A stretch of DNA of 64,000 bases from Campanula takesimana. Its lineage: Eukaryota > Streptophyta > Magnoliopsida > Asterales > Campanulaceae. Shown here piece by piece: positions 54,106-64,000 of the stretch. Position numbers and translations under genes: made by a program. The first letter of the stretch is position 1, and every line of letters begins with the position of its first letter. Where the stretch lies: contig JAOWBW010001479.1 in NCBI GenBank assembly GCA_026119855.1, positions 221,472 to 285,471 on the forward strand, given 5' to 3'. Under the pieces are notes generated by a model. It was not told where the DNA came from and ran no database searches. It saw only the letters and a program-made list of their open reading frames with translations.

Positions 54106-54261
54106 CTTAGTAAGAAGATCAGCCAACTATGAAGTCGTATGAACATAGGCAGTTGTGATGACACTTGCCTGAACAGCATCGCGAACAAGATGACAGTCAA
54201 CTTCAATGTGTTTGGTTCGCTCATGATGGACATGATTTTGGGCCATATGCAATGCGGATTG
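54106..54261 (-). pseudogene. copia B RNase H, central piece
   Basis: The minus strand reads QSALHMAQNHVHHERTKHIE, VDCHLVRD and TTAYVHTTS, then a stop, then LADLLTK. It is directly comparable with copia A. One stop codon (TAG) replaces the Gln-like position before LADLLTK. Confidence 0.85.
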
Positions 54262-56376
54262 TGTCACGACCCGAAATATAGGCTCTATTTTATTAGTAAT
54301 TAAATGATTTTTATTTAATTATTTGCTTATTTAATTATTTAAGTTATTATTTATTTAAATAATTATGTGTGCAATTTATGTGTTATAATATTTACGCCTA
54401 GCTTTGTATTCGAGTTAATTGGGCTAGTGTGGAAGTGTTGAGTCTTAATGGTTAGTAGGGAGTGTAGTATCGAGTGTAGTGTGAGAGAGGGGGCCTAAGT
54501 GCAAGTTTTTTGAATAATTCCCTTATTTCCCCCTACTCCCCTCACCTTCTCCCTCACCCTACTCCCTCCTCCCAGCAATCTCTCATCTCTCTCTCCATTG
54601 ATTTTGGTAAGCTTTCTTTCTCTATCTTCTCTCTTCTTTTTCTCCATCTTCCTCTCATCTTCTCTCATTTCTTAAAGCGTAAACCTTGTTTAGATCGTCG
54701 ATAGGATCGTAGGAAGCCAAAAAGAATCGAAATCCATCAACTTTGAGAATTTGCAAGTAAGTTACTTTTCCCCCATTTTGATGCTAATATGTTCATATCA
54801 TGATTATATGATGTTTGATGTGTTAATGGTGAAGTTTGATTGAGTTTTGAATTTATTTTGAATTTATTTTAGTTTTGGGTGGAAATGGTGATTGATATAA
54901 ATATTGGGTTTGATTCTTGGCTTTGATTGATCGAGGGTGTTGTTAAGATCCCCTTTTTAGTTAAATGTGGTTTGGGTACCTTAGTATGTGTGTTGGAAGT
55001 CTTGATTTGGGTTGATTTAGGGATGGTAAGGATTTGGGGTTGTTTTGGTATGAACTTGGAGAAACCCAGCTCTGTTTTCTTCCCAATCCGTAGACCAGGC
55101 GCCCGCCTGACCCCCCTCCAGGCGCCCGCCTACATGTCGTTTTCTGAAGACCTGACTTACTGGACACTCAGGCGCCCGCCTGCCCCCTTTCCAGGCGCCC
55201 GCCCGCCCCTGTTCCAGGAATTTTACCTTTTTGCTTGGATTAAGACTTAAGGCTTAACTAGTTTAGGTTTAACCCTTCTAATTAACTTAAGATAACACCG
55301 TGGAACACTTTAATGTGTGAATTCGATTCTTTTGTGAATAAATATGATGTGTAATTTATTTTAGGTACCGTTTTGGTAATGTTGAACATTTTGATGTGCG
55401 GTTTGGATTGGTTTACCTTTGTGGTAATTTAATTGGATTGGTTCCCTACTTTGGAACCTTAAGTTGTTTATTTAAGCTAGTATTTATTACTTAGCATTTA
55501 AGTGAAAGTCCAGCTGGTATTTTGTGTGTGTTTGGGCGATGGGAAAGATTATAATGGCAAAGCCAAGTCCATTATAATGTTGACCATTGTTTTGCCCCCT
55601 TCTTTACCCCTTCTCCAGATTGGCCTTGGAAAGGATAAGTCAGCGTTCCTTTGTGAATGCATCTAGCTAACGGGTATGACTTTGTGTCATGATCCTTGTC
55701 CCTTGTGACACTTTTATGATTTGGTTTCGGATACCTGGGTTTTCTCTTCGGCTTTCATGCCATTATGAAGATGTTGATTTGGTTGATTATTGAAGCTGCG
55801 CAGCGATCCTTTATTTGGATGTTCCGGTTTGGAAAACCTTGGCTATATCCTTTGTTATGTGTTTATTTCCGCTGCTATCTGTTATATGATAAATGCTATG
55901 TGATACGTGATTATTATTATTGTTTATTGCTTATTGCATCGTAGCATGTCATGTAGTTGCATTAGTAACTTATTGAGATTTATCTCACCCCCTTTCCTTT
56001 ATCTTTGTTTTTCCTTAACCCCCCCCCCAGGTGCTAAGGATTAGTCTCGCTGATCAGAGAGAGCGTCGAGTGTGGATCCGTTCTTTTGGGGAAAGTTGTA
56101 TAGGTTGGTTTACATTATATCAATGTGTAACCTTTTGGGGATATTTGTACCAAACATTGACGTCATTAGGATTTTGTATATTTGTATTCTTGTTAGCGTA
56201 AACTTGTGGAAGTTTATGATAAGTGGTATTTGGTTTTTATCAAACTCGGTTTTGTAAAATTTGGATCACCACATTTTGGTATTAAATGGAATTTTTAACT
56301 TCGGTATTTTGGAGTTATCGTTAGAGTCGACGTCCAGATCGCGGTCCCGGGGCCCGCGGGGTCCGGGGTCGCGACA
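54262..56376 (+). repeat. 5' LTR of gypsy B (2115 bp)
   Basis: Starts TGTCACGACCCGAAATATAG after TSD GATTG and ends GGGGTCGCGACA two bases before the primer site. Contains a pyrimidine-rich CTCTCTCTCC leader-like region with GGTAAG at about 54606, and four GC-rich palindromes. Confidence 0.95.
55096..55204. repeat. two pairs of GC-rich palindromes, 23-50-23 (5' LTR of gypsy B)
   Basis: AGGCGCCCGCCT at 55097-55108, 55120-55131 and 55170-55181, and AGGCGCCCGCCC at 55193-55204. Arms AGGCG/CGCCT surround a CC centre. Centre distances are 23, 50 and 23 bp. Confidence 0.95.
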
Positions 56377-56378
56377 GT

Positions 56379-56390
56379 TGGTATCAGAGC
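56379..56390 (+). other. primer binding site of gypsy B
   Basis: TGGTATCAGAGC, a perfect match to the complement of the plant initiator tRNA-Met 3' end, 2 bp after the 5' LTR. Confidence 0.95.
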
Positions 56391-56497
56391 TATGGCATTA
56401 GTTCTAAGTATAAGTCTAGGTGGATTAGTATGACCTAGGTGGGTAGTAGAGTGCGGAGTGATTAATGGTTGATGTTTTATGCAGGTAATTACTCGCA

Positions 56498-58558
56498 ATG
56501 TCCGGAAGAAGAAACAGAGGAGGTACTAGTGGGGCACAGAATCCGAATGATACAAGGGATGAAGCACGTGCCATGTTCCAAGGCATGTTTGAGGCGGCCA
56601 TGAAGGCCATACATGATCAAGGTCCGAGGGTAGAACAAGCACCACCCCGTTATGGTTTGGAGCAATTCTTGAAACTTAAACCGGTTGAATTCAATGGGGA
56701 ACCCGATGTGAGGAAAGCTGAGTTATGGATTGAGTCTATGGAGAAGATTTACGATGTGTTTGGGTGCACGGATGAGGACAAGGTCCGGTTCGCGGCTTAC
56801 AAGCTTGTGGGAGCCGCCGAGCATTGGTGGAAAGGTATTAAAGCCACTTGGGATGATACTCGCACAGTGTATGCGTGGGAGTTGTTCGTGCGTAAGTTCA
56901 GGGAGCACTTCATTCCAGTTGTTGATCAGAATCGAAAGGAGATCGAGCTACTCAACTTGGAGCAAGGTGTGTTGTCTATAGCACAATACTCGGCTAAGTT
57001 CATAGAATTAGCCCGGTATTGCGACTATTTGGTGAGGACCGAGGAACAAAAGGCTATGAGGTTTATTCGGGGATTGAAGACCTCCATCCGTACTCAACTG
57101 ATTGCTCAACGGATTGTGACTTTCCAAGATGCGGTGGACCGAGCCTATTTGATAGAGCAAGATATTGGGGAGCACAAGAGGAAGACGAGGTGGCCAACCC
57201 GAGTAAGCAAGGAGCGCAGAGCAAGTCGCAACCAAGGATTGATAACCGAGGTAACTTTGGGGGACAATCTCAGTCCCGAGGGCAACAAAAACCCAAGGAA
57301 CCCGGGTACCACTTCCGGGAACCAAGGGAGCCAATTGAGGAAGCCTTGTACCTTTTGTCAGAAGGTAGGCCATGCGGAGGATAGGTGTTGGAAAAAGCAA
57401 GGCAAGTGTACCAATTGTGGTGAAATGGGGCACTTTGCGAGAGAGTGCACGAGGTACCGAGGTCAAGCATCCGGGTCGGGAGTTGGTTATAATCAAGGTC
57501 AGAAAAGGGATGCCGCCGGGAAGCCCAAGGTCCAAGGGAAAGTGTTTGCGATGAATCAACAACAAGCCATAAATGATCCATCCGTTATTGGAGGTATTAT
57601 TTCTGTGTCTAATGTGAGCGCGCGAGCGTTAGTAGATCCAGGATCATCTCATTCATACATTTCTGTGCAATTTGCTTCCATGTTAAATGTTGCATTCGAG
57701 TCTTTACCGTACGTGCTAGAGGTGTCGACCCCTATAGGAGAATGCTTGATTTCTGATCGAGTCTTTCGTGCTTGTGATGTGGTTATTTGTGGTCATGTCC
57801 TTTGTGCGGATTTGGTGGTTCTTCCTATCCAAGACTTTGATGTCATTTTGGGTATGGATTGGTTGAGCAAGTTTCATGCGTCCGTTGATTGCTGTAAGAA
57901 AACTGTTACTTTTTCTATTCCTGATGTGCCTAAGTTTGTGTTTGAGGCTTGTCCTCTGAGTAGGAAGGTTCGCTTAATTTCTTTTATGAAAGCGAGAAGA
58001 TTGTTGCATAGTGGTTGTGAGGGGTTTTTGGCTAGTGTTCTTGATACTAGGAAAGAATCCCCTAGTCTTGATAGTGTTCGGGTAGTTCGGGAATTTCCCG
58101 ATGTTTTCTCTACCGAGTATGATATGCCTCCCGATCGTGAGATTGAGTTTTGTATAGATCTTTTGCCGGGTACGGCTCCGATTTCGAAAGCGCCTTATAG
58201 GTTAGCTCCCGCAGAATTGAAGGAACTGAAGGTTCAGTTGCAAGATTTGCTTGACCGAGGGTTTATCCGCCCTAGTGTTTCCCCGTGGGGAGCACCGGTT
58301 TTATTTGTGCGGAAGAAAGATGGTTCGTTGAGGTTGTGCATCGATTACCGGAAATTGAATCAGGTTACGGTGAAGAACAGGTATCCTCTGCTGCATATTG
58401 ATGATTTGTTTGATCAGCTTCAAGGGTCCGTGGTTTTCTCTAAGCTTGATTTGAGGAGTGGGTACCATCAGTTGAAGGTTCGATCGGAGGATATTCCGAA
58501 GACTGCTTTCGCACTCGGTATGGTCATTATGAGTTCTTGGTTATGCCGTTTGGGTTGA
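56498..58558 (+). CDS. gypsy B Gag-protease-RT (N-terminal part of polyprotein)
   Basis: 686 codons from ATG 56498, 107 bp after the primer site. Gag core about residues 50-210 (LVGAAEHWWKGIKATWDDTR, FRGL-type RFIRGLKTSI). Two Cys-rich knuckles lie near 290-325: CTFCQKVGHAEDRC and CTNCGEMGHFAREC (C-X2-C-X4-H-X4-C). The protease near residue 380 has ALVDPGSSHSYIS (Pro where Thr/Ser is usual in D-T/S-G) and ends FDVILGMDWLS. RT starts about residue 530 with LCIDYRKLNQVTVK and DLRSGYHQLKV. The frame is lost at about 58510 by one missing base, just before the VMPFGLTNAPA segment, which continues in another frame. Confidence 0.92.
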   Translation: MSGRRNRGGTSGAQNPNDTRDEARAMFQGMFEAAMKAIHDQGPRVEQAPPRYGLEQFLKLKPVEFNGEPDVRKAELWIESMEKIYDVFGCTDEDKVRFAAYKLVGAAEHWWKGIKATWDDTRTVYAWELFVRKFREHFIPVVDQNRKEIELLNLEQGVLSIAQYSAKFIELARYCDYLVRTEEQKAMRFIRGLKTSIRTQLIAQRIVTFQDAVDRAYLIEQDIGEHKRKTRWPTRVSKERRASRNQGLITEVTLGDNLSPEGNKNPRNPGTTSGNQGSQLRKPCTFCQKVGHAEDRCWKKQGKCTNCGEMGHFARECTRYRGQASGSGVGYNQGQKRDAAGKPKVQGKVFAMNQQQAINDPSVIGGIISVSNVSARALVDPGSSHSYISVQFASMLNVAFESLPYVLEVSTPIGECLISDRVFRACDVVICGHVLCADLVVLPIQDFDVILGMDWLSKFHASVDCCKKTVTFSIPDVPKFVFEACPLSRKVRLISFMKARRLLHSGCEGFLASVLDTRKESPSLDSVRVVREFPDVFSTEYDMPPDREIEFCIDLLPGTAPISKAPYRLAPAELKELKVQLQDLLDRGFIRPSVSPWGAPVLFVRKKDGSLRLCIDYRKLNQVTVKNRYPLLHIDDLFDQLQGSVVFSKLDLRSGYHQLKVRSEDIPKTAFALGMVIMSSWLCRLG

Positions 58559-59335
58559 CGAACGCGCCGGCCGTGTTTATGGATTTGATGAACCGTATTT
58601 TCCACCCTTATCTCGATTCGTTCGTGGTAGTCTTCATCGACGACATTCTTGTTTATTCGAAATCTCGAGAGGAGCATGAACAGCATCTGAGGACAGTTTT
58701 ATCCGTTCTTGCGAGGGAGCAATTATTTGCGAAGTTTAGTAAATGCGAATTTTGGCTCGAGAAGGTGTCATTTCTGGGTCATGTTATTTCGAAAGATGGG
58801 ATTTCTGTGGATCCTTCAAAGATAGAGGCTATAGTGGATTGGAAGAGACCCGAGTCAGTGACCGAGATTCGTAGTTTTCTGGGTTTAGCCGGTTATTACA
58901 GAAGGTTTATTGAAGGGTTTCGAGGATTGCTACTCCGATGACTCAGTTGACCCGGAAGAATGTTCCGTTTGTGTGGACCGAGAAAAGTGACAAGAGTTTC
59001 GAGGAATTGAAGAAGAGGTTTGACTACCGCTCCAATCTTGACTTTGCCTAATGGGAGTGATGGCCTAGTGATTTATAGTGATGCTTCGAAAGAGGGTTTG
59101 GTTGTTGTGTTGATGCAGAATGGGAAAGTAATTGCGTATGCTTCGAGGAAGTTGACCCCTAGTGAGCAGAATTTCCCGACTCATGATATGGAGTTAGCGG
59201 CTATTGTATTTGCGTTGCACAAGTGGAAGCACTATCTTTATGGGGCGAAGTTTGAGATTTTTACGGATCACAAGAGTTTGAAGTATCTTTTCTCCCAGAA
59301 AGAGTTGAACAATAGACAGCGCGATGGATTGAATT
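58559..59335 (+). pseudogene. gypsy B RT thumb and RNase H, frame-broken
   Basis: Continues from 58537 in another frame: MPFGLTNAPAVFMDLMNRIF, catalytic FIDDILVYSKS, FLGHVISKDGI, FLGLAGYYRRFIEGF. Then breaks near 58920 and 59015, and RNase H VIYSDASKEGL, FPTHDMELAAIVFALHKW and TDHKSLKYLFSQKEL. Another break near 59325. All breaks are single missing or extra bases; catalytic residues are retained. Confidence 0.92.
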
Positions 59336-60255
59336 GTTGAAGGATTATGATTGCACGATTTCTTATCATCCGGGGAAGGCGAATGTGGTAGCCGATGCGA
59401 TTAGTAGAAAGTCTTATGTGGCTTCGATGATGGTTCGAGAATGGAAAATGCTAGAGGATGTTCGAGATTGGTCTCCTCGTGAATCGAGACATGGGGCTAT
59501 TTTTGCGAATATTAGGGTGTCTCCGACCCTAATTCAGAGGATAAAAGAGGCTCAGAAAGAAGATCCCGAGTTGGTGAAGATAATTGGTAAATTGAAGGAA
59601 AAGAACTTCGAGGATTTTTCATTGAGCTCGAGTGGAGTTTTGACTTTCCATGGTCGTTTGTGTGTTCGTATGTTGATGGAATTAAACAGAGAGTTCTTGA
59701 TGAGGGTCACAAATCGAGGTATACTATTCATCCGGCAGTACGAAGATGTATCAGGATTTGAAGCAACAATTTTGGTGGGTTAATATGAAAAGGGAAATAG
59801 CCGAGTATGTTTCGAAGTGTTTAACGTGTCAGCAGGTCAAAGCCGAGCATCAGAGACCCGCGGGATTGCTTCAGCCGTTAGAGATTCCCGAGTGGAAATG
59901 GGAGCATGTGACTATGGATTTCGTTTCGGGACTGCCTCGTACCCGTAGGAAGTATGACGGTGTTTGGGTGATAGTGGATAGATTGACCAAGAGTGCCCAT
60001 TTCTTGCCTATTGACATCAGATATTCGATGGAGAAGCTTGCGACCCTTATATTGATGAGATTGTTAGATTGCATGGAGTTCCGGTTAGTATTGTGTCAGA
60101 TCGAGACCCGAGGTTTACTTCTAGATTCTGGAAGGCGTTTCAGGAAGCTTTGGGTACAGATTTGCGATTCAGTACAGCTTTTCATCCTCAGACCGACGGT
60201 CAATCCGAGAGGACTATTCAGATTTTGGAGGATATGTTGCGAGCGTGTTCGATAG
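59334..60255 (+). pseudogene. gypsy B integrase, frame-broken
   Basis: Connection segment YDCTISYHPGKANVVADAIS (59334-59783), zinc finger CLTCQQVKAEHQRPAGLL (from 59746) and core MDFVSGLP, IVSDRDPRFTS and TDGQSERTIQ with the DDE triad, spread over three frames. Breaks lie near 59670, 59745 and 60045. Function as for integrase of gypsy A. Confidence 0.92.
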
Positions 60256-60950
60256 ACTTCTCGATTCTTGGGATTCACACCTACCGTTAGTGGAATTCTC
60301 CTACAACAACAGTTATCAGGCTAGTATCGAGATGGCACCGTTTGAGGCTTTGTATGGAAGAAAGTGTAGATCGCCTATTTGTTGGGATGAGGTTGGTGAA
60401 GCGAAGATCGTTGGTATTGATTTGCTTCGGGATTCGGTTGAGAAAGTTAAAGTTATCCGGGATAAATTGAAGACAGCCCAGAGTCGACATAAGAGCTATG
60501 CAGATAACCGAAGGCGAGACCTTAGTTTTCAGGTTGGTGATTTGGTATTCTTGAAAGTGTCTCCGAAGGTGGGTATTCGTAGGTCGGGAAGAAAGGTAAA
60601 TTGGCTCCGAGGTTTATTGGTCCGTTTGGGATTTTGGGAAAGGTTGGACTTCTAGCGTATCGTCTTGCGTTACCGCCATCTTTAGACCGGTTGCACAACG
60701 TTTTCCACGTTTCGATGCTTCGGAGTATGTTCATGATCCGTCTCACGTGTTACCGAGGATACCGGAGGATATTGAGCCCGATATGAGTTATGAGGAACGA
60801 CCGGTTCGGATCTTAGATTCTAAAGTCCAAGAGTTGAGAAACAAGAGCATCGCGTTGGTTCGAGTTCTGTGGAGGAATCATAATATTGAGGAGTCGACTT
60901 GGGAGCTTCATGATGAGATCGAGAGGAAATTTCCGTGGCTTTTTGTTTAA
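60245..60950 (+). pseudogene. gypsy B integrase C-terminus and chromodomain-like tail
   Basis: IEMAPFEALYGRKCRSPICW and SYADNRRRDLSFQVGDLVF (60245-60655), then RFIGPFGILGKVG and HNVFHVSMLR (from 60601), then EERPVRILDSKVQELRNKSI, VRVLWRNHNIEESTWELHDE and FPWLFV to the TAA at 60948-60950. Breaks near 60250, 60585, 60640 and 60725. The last segment is the chromodomain-like motif of chromoviruses. Confidence 0.9.
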
Positions 60951-60983
60951 GGTGAGTCTCGTTAAAATTCGGGTCGAATTTTC

Positions 60984-60999
60984 TTTAAGGGGGAGTGAA
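60984..60999 (+). other. polypurine tract of gypsy B
   Basis: AAGGGGGAGTGAA directly before the 3' LTR start TGTCACGACC at 61000. Confidence 0.88.
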
Positions 61000-63111
61000 T
61001 GTCACGACCCGAAATATAGGCTCTATTTTATTAGTAATTAAATGATTTTTATTTAATTATTTGCTTATTTAATTATTTAAGTTATTATTTATTTAAATAA
61101 TTATGTGTGCAATTTATGTGTTATAATATTTACGCCTAGCTTTGTATTCGAGTTAATTGGGCTAGTGTGGAAGTGTTGAGTCTTAATGGTTAGTAGGGAG
61201 TGTAGTATCGAGTGTAGTGTGAGAGAGGGGGTCTAAGTGCAAGTTTTTTGAATAATTCCCTTATTTCCCCCTACTCCCTCACCTTCTCCCTCACCCTACT
61301 CCCTCCTCCCAGCAATCTCTCCTCTCTCTCTCCATTGATTTTGGTAAGCTTTCTTTCTCTATCTTCTCTCTTCTTTTTCTCCATCTTCCTCTCATCTTCT
61401 CTCATTTCTTAAAGCGTAAATCTTGTTTAGATCGTCGATAGGATCGTAGGAAGCCAAAAAGAATCGAAATCCATCAACTTTGAGAATTTGCAAGTAAGTT
61501 ACTTTTCCCCATTTGATGCTAATATGTTCATATCATGATTATATGATGTTTGATGTGTTAATGGTGAAGTTTGATTGAGTTTTGAATTTATTTTGAATTT
61601 ATTTTAGTTTTGGGTGGAAATGGTGATTGATATAAATATTGGGTTTGATTCTTGGCTTTGATTAATCGAGGGTGTTGTTAAGATCCCCTTTTTTAGTTAA
61701 ATGTGGTTTGGGTACCTTAGTATGTGTGTTGAAGTCTTGATTTGGGTTGATTTAGGGATGGTAAGGATTTGGGGTGTTTTGGTATGAACTTGGAGAAACC
61801 CAGCTCTGTTTCTTCCCAATCCGTAGACCAGGCGCCCGCCTGACCCCCCTCCAGGCGCCCGCCTACATGTCGTTTTCTGAAGACCTGACTTACTGGACAC
61901 TCAGGCGCCCGCCTGCCCCCTTTCCAGGCGCCCGCCCGCCCTGTTCCAGGAATTTTACCTTTTTGCTTGGATTAAGACTTAAGGCTTAACTAGTTTAGGT
62001 TTAACCCTTCTAATTAACTTAAGATAACACCGTGGAACACTTTAATGTGTGAATTCGATTCTTTGTGAATAAATATGATGTGTAATTTATTTTAGGTACC
62101 GTTTTGGTAATGTTGAACATTTTGATGTGCGGTTTGGATGGTTTACCTTTGTGGTAATTTAATTGATTGGTTCCCTACTTTGGAACCTTAAGTTGTTTAT
62201 TTAAGCTAGTATTTATTACTTAGCATTTAAGTGAAAGTCCAGCTGGTATTTTGTGTGTGTTTGGGCGATGGGAAAGATTATAATGGCAAAGCCAAGTCCA
62301 TTATAATGTTGACCATTGTTTTGCCCCCTTCTTTACCCCTTCTCCAGATTGGCCTTGGAAAGGATAAGTCAGCGTTCCTTTGTGAATGCATCTGGCTAAC
62401 GGGTATGACTTTGTGTCATGATCCTTGTCCCTTGTGACACTTTTATGATTTGGTTCGGTACCGGGGTTTTCTCTTCGGCTTTCATGCCATTATGAAGATG
62501 TTGATTTGGTTGATTATTGAAGCTGCGCAGCGATCCTTTATTTGGATGTTCCGGTTTGGAAAACCTTGGCTATATCCTTTGTTATGTGTTTATTTCCGCT
62601 GCTATCTGTTATATGATAAATGCTATGTGATACGTGATTATTATTATTGTTTATTGCTTATTTCATCGTAGCATGTCATGTAGTGCATTAGTAACTTATT
62701 GAGATTTATCTCACCCCTTTCCTTTTATCTTTGTTTTTCCTTAACCCCCCCCCCCCCCCAGGTGCTAAGGATTAGTCTCGCTGATCACGAGAGCGAGGAC
62801 GTCGAGTGTGGATCCATTCTTTTGGGGAAAGTTGTATAGGTTGGTTTACATTATATCAATGTGTAACCTTTTGGGGATTTTGTACCAAACATTGACGTCA
62901 TTAGGATTTTGTATATTTTGTATTCTTGTTAGCGTAAACTTGTGGAAGTTTATGATAAGTGGTATTTGGTTTTTATCAACTCGGTTTTGTAAAATTTTGG
63001 ATCACCACCTTTTGGTATTAAATGGAATTTTTAACTTCGGTATTTTGGAGTTATCGTTAGAGTCGACGTCCAGATCGCGGTCCGGGGCCCGCGGGGTCCG
63101 GGGTCGCGACA
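61000..63111 (+). repeat. 3' LTR of gypsy B (2112 bp)
   Basis: Nearly identical to 54262-56376. Roughly 15 single-base indels, mostly in homopolymers and mostly losses in this copy, against fewer than ten substitutions by eye. Ends GGGGTCGCGACA followed by TSD GATTG. Confidence 0.95.
61830..61937. repeat. two pairs of GC-rich palindromes (3' LTR of gypsy B)
   Basis: AGGCGCCCGCCT at 61830-61841, 61853-61864 and 61903-61914, and AGGCGCCCGCCC at 61926-61937; spacing again 23, 50, 23 despite indels elsewhere in this LTR. Confidence 0.95.
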
Positions 63112-64000
63112 GATTGACTATCACACAGAACAGTCATAGGAGCTGAATGGGAATGCCGAACGAACCAAGCAAACTACGCATCCATTTAATTCACACGTGG
63201 CACTCGCCATAGAACGATATTCTGCCTCGGCCGATGATCGTGAAATAGTAGTCTGTTTCTTGGTTTTCCAAGAGATTGGAGAGTGACCCAAGAAAACAAA
63301 ATAACCGTAAGAGAGCGCTGAGTAAGAGGACAGCTTGCCCATCAGAGTCACATATGCTCGGAGATGAAAAACAGAATCCGAGCGCAACAAAATACCTTGG
63401 CCGGACGATTCTTAAGATACCGAACAACACGCAGAGCGGCTGTCCAATGAGCCTTCTTAGGCCGAGTCATGAACTGTTCAAGAGTATTCACACTATAGGA
63501 TAGCTCCGGACGAATAATAGTAAGATAGATAAGTCGACCCATAATTCGCCTATAAGCCTCAGGATCTCGTAGATCATCGTCTTCAGTCAAAGCCAAACGG
63601 TGATTCTGCTCAATAGGAGTAATGGCTGGACGTGCTCCAAGAAGACCATCCTTATAAAGTATATCAAGCTCATACTTGCGCTGAGACAAAAAAATACCAT
63701 CCGGATGTTCGCCGCTTCAAGCCCCAAAAAAATACTTAAGACGCCCAAGGTCTTTCATGTGAAGCAACTACTAAGATAGCCCTTGAAGCGGCTAATGGCA
63801 ACCGGATCATTCCCACCAATAAACCAAGTCATCAACATAGACAAGAACATGTATCTCAGCAGCGGAAGTCTTGAAAGAGAACAAAGAATAGTCGGAACAT
63901 GATTGGACAAATCCATACTTCTTCAATGCCATAGAAATTTGGCAAACCAACAACGAGGAGCTTGCCGAAGACCATATAATGATTTTTTTAAGTTTACAAA
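63112..64000 (-). pseudogene. copia B RT and RNase H, truncated by the window edge
   Basis: The minus strand reads RT text YVDDLV-like near 63835, SQRKYELDILYKDGLLGARP, RPELSYSVNTLEQFMTRP and RVVRYLKNRPAK, then RNase H SAEAEYRSMASATCE near 63215. Frame changes near 63390, 63700 and 63825. It continues the pieces at 52473-52560 and 54106-54261. The catalytic YVDD box of RT is retained but out of frame with its neighbours. Confidence 0.9.

Larger units (their letters stand above)
54262..63111 (+). mobile_element. complete Ty3/gypsy chromovirus 'B'
   Basis: Two LTRs of about 2.11 kb, initiator-tRNA-Met primer site, gag, protease, RT, RNase H, integrase, chromodomain-like tail and polypurine tract, all on the plus strand. 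TSD GATTG at 54257-54261 and 63112-63116. The coding part has no substitution-type stop, but about ten single-base length changes break it between 58.5 and 60.8 kb. The LTR pair likewise differs more by 1-nt indels than by substitutions, so the true copy may be young and more intact than it looks. Confidence 0.96.
52220..64000 (-). mobile_element. copia 'B', 3' half, split by two LTR elements, runs off the edge
   Basis: 3' LTR 52220-52472, then RNase H and RT text in three blocks (52473-52560, 54106-54261, 63112-64000) separated by a solo LTR with TSD CTTAG and by gypsy B with TSD GATTG. When the blocks are read in order the RNase H landmarks follow without loss. It is a close relative of copia A (same LTR end style and RNase H text). 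The 5' half lies beyond the window. Confidence 0.88.

Noticed and set aside
54927..55250. 107-codon open frame, repeated at 61774-61989
   Set aside because: LTR sequence of gypsy B; the two LTR copies give different frames because of indels, and there is no protein signature.

Overview
This is eukaryotic nuclear DNA from a flowering plant, probably a eudicot. The evidence is spliced genes with GT-AG introns, one of them a plant-specific organellar RNA-editing factor, together with chromovirus-type Ty3/gypsy elements, Ty1/copia elements, Stowaway, PIF/Harbinger, hAT and Mutator-type DNA transposons, and LINE tails. The species cannot be named from the sequence alone. There is no operon structure and no CRISPR array. 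I saw no rRNA gene and no intact tRNA gene.

Layout. 1-6.2 kb: 3' part of a decayed chromovirus (gypsy A) with its 3' LTR. 6.4-7.1 kb: a small intronless gene of unknown function whose N-terminal module is duplicated in frame. 7.3-12.3 kb: Stowaway, a Mutator-type element with a perfect 9-bp target-site duplication (TSD), and a PIF-like element filled with a C-rich/poly-A array. 12.5-15.4 kb: LINE tail and a solo LTR. 15.5-21.4 kb: LTR remnants, a PIF element with an ORF1 remnant, a Mutator-type element carrying a Sirevirus-like solo LTR, and a deleted copia (copia E). 21.5-29.9 kb: a four-exon MORF (multiple organellar RNA editing factor) gene with a premature TAA in exon 1 and a complete copia element (copia A) in antisense in intron 1. 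30.7-33.7 kb: a two-exon TPR-protein gene with several frame breaks. 28.9-44.9 kb: an unusual density of Stowaway MITEs plus hAT, Mutator, PIF, LINE and SINE-like insertions, with no LTR element.

45.4-64 kb is a nested stack. Copia D is interrupted by copia C. Copia C is interrupted by a hAT element and by copia B. Copia B is interrupted by a solo LTR of the C family and by a complete gypsy element (gypsy B, 54262-63111, TSD GATTG). Copia B runs off the right edge.

The most interesting pattern is in the LTRs. Three unrelated LTR families (gypsy B, the 12.9-15.4 kb solo LTR, and the copia C family) each carry a different GC-rich 12-bp palindrome as pairs. Centres lie about 23 bp apart within a pair and 50 bp between pairs (23-50-23 or 22-51-21; the best C copy reads 23-50-23-50-23). 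Two further families carry palindrome clusters with other spacing.

A caution on quality: gypsy B and the TPR gene are broken mostly by single-base length changes, and the two gypsy B LTRs differ more by 1-nt indels than by substitutions. This looks like residual long-read error, so 'pseudogene' calls that rest on frameshifts are provisional.
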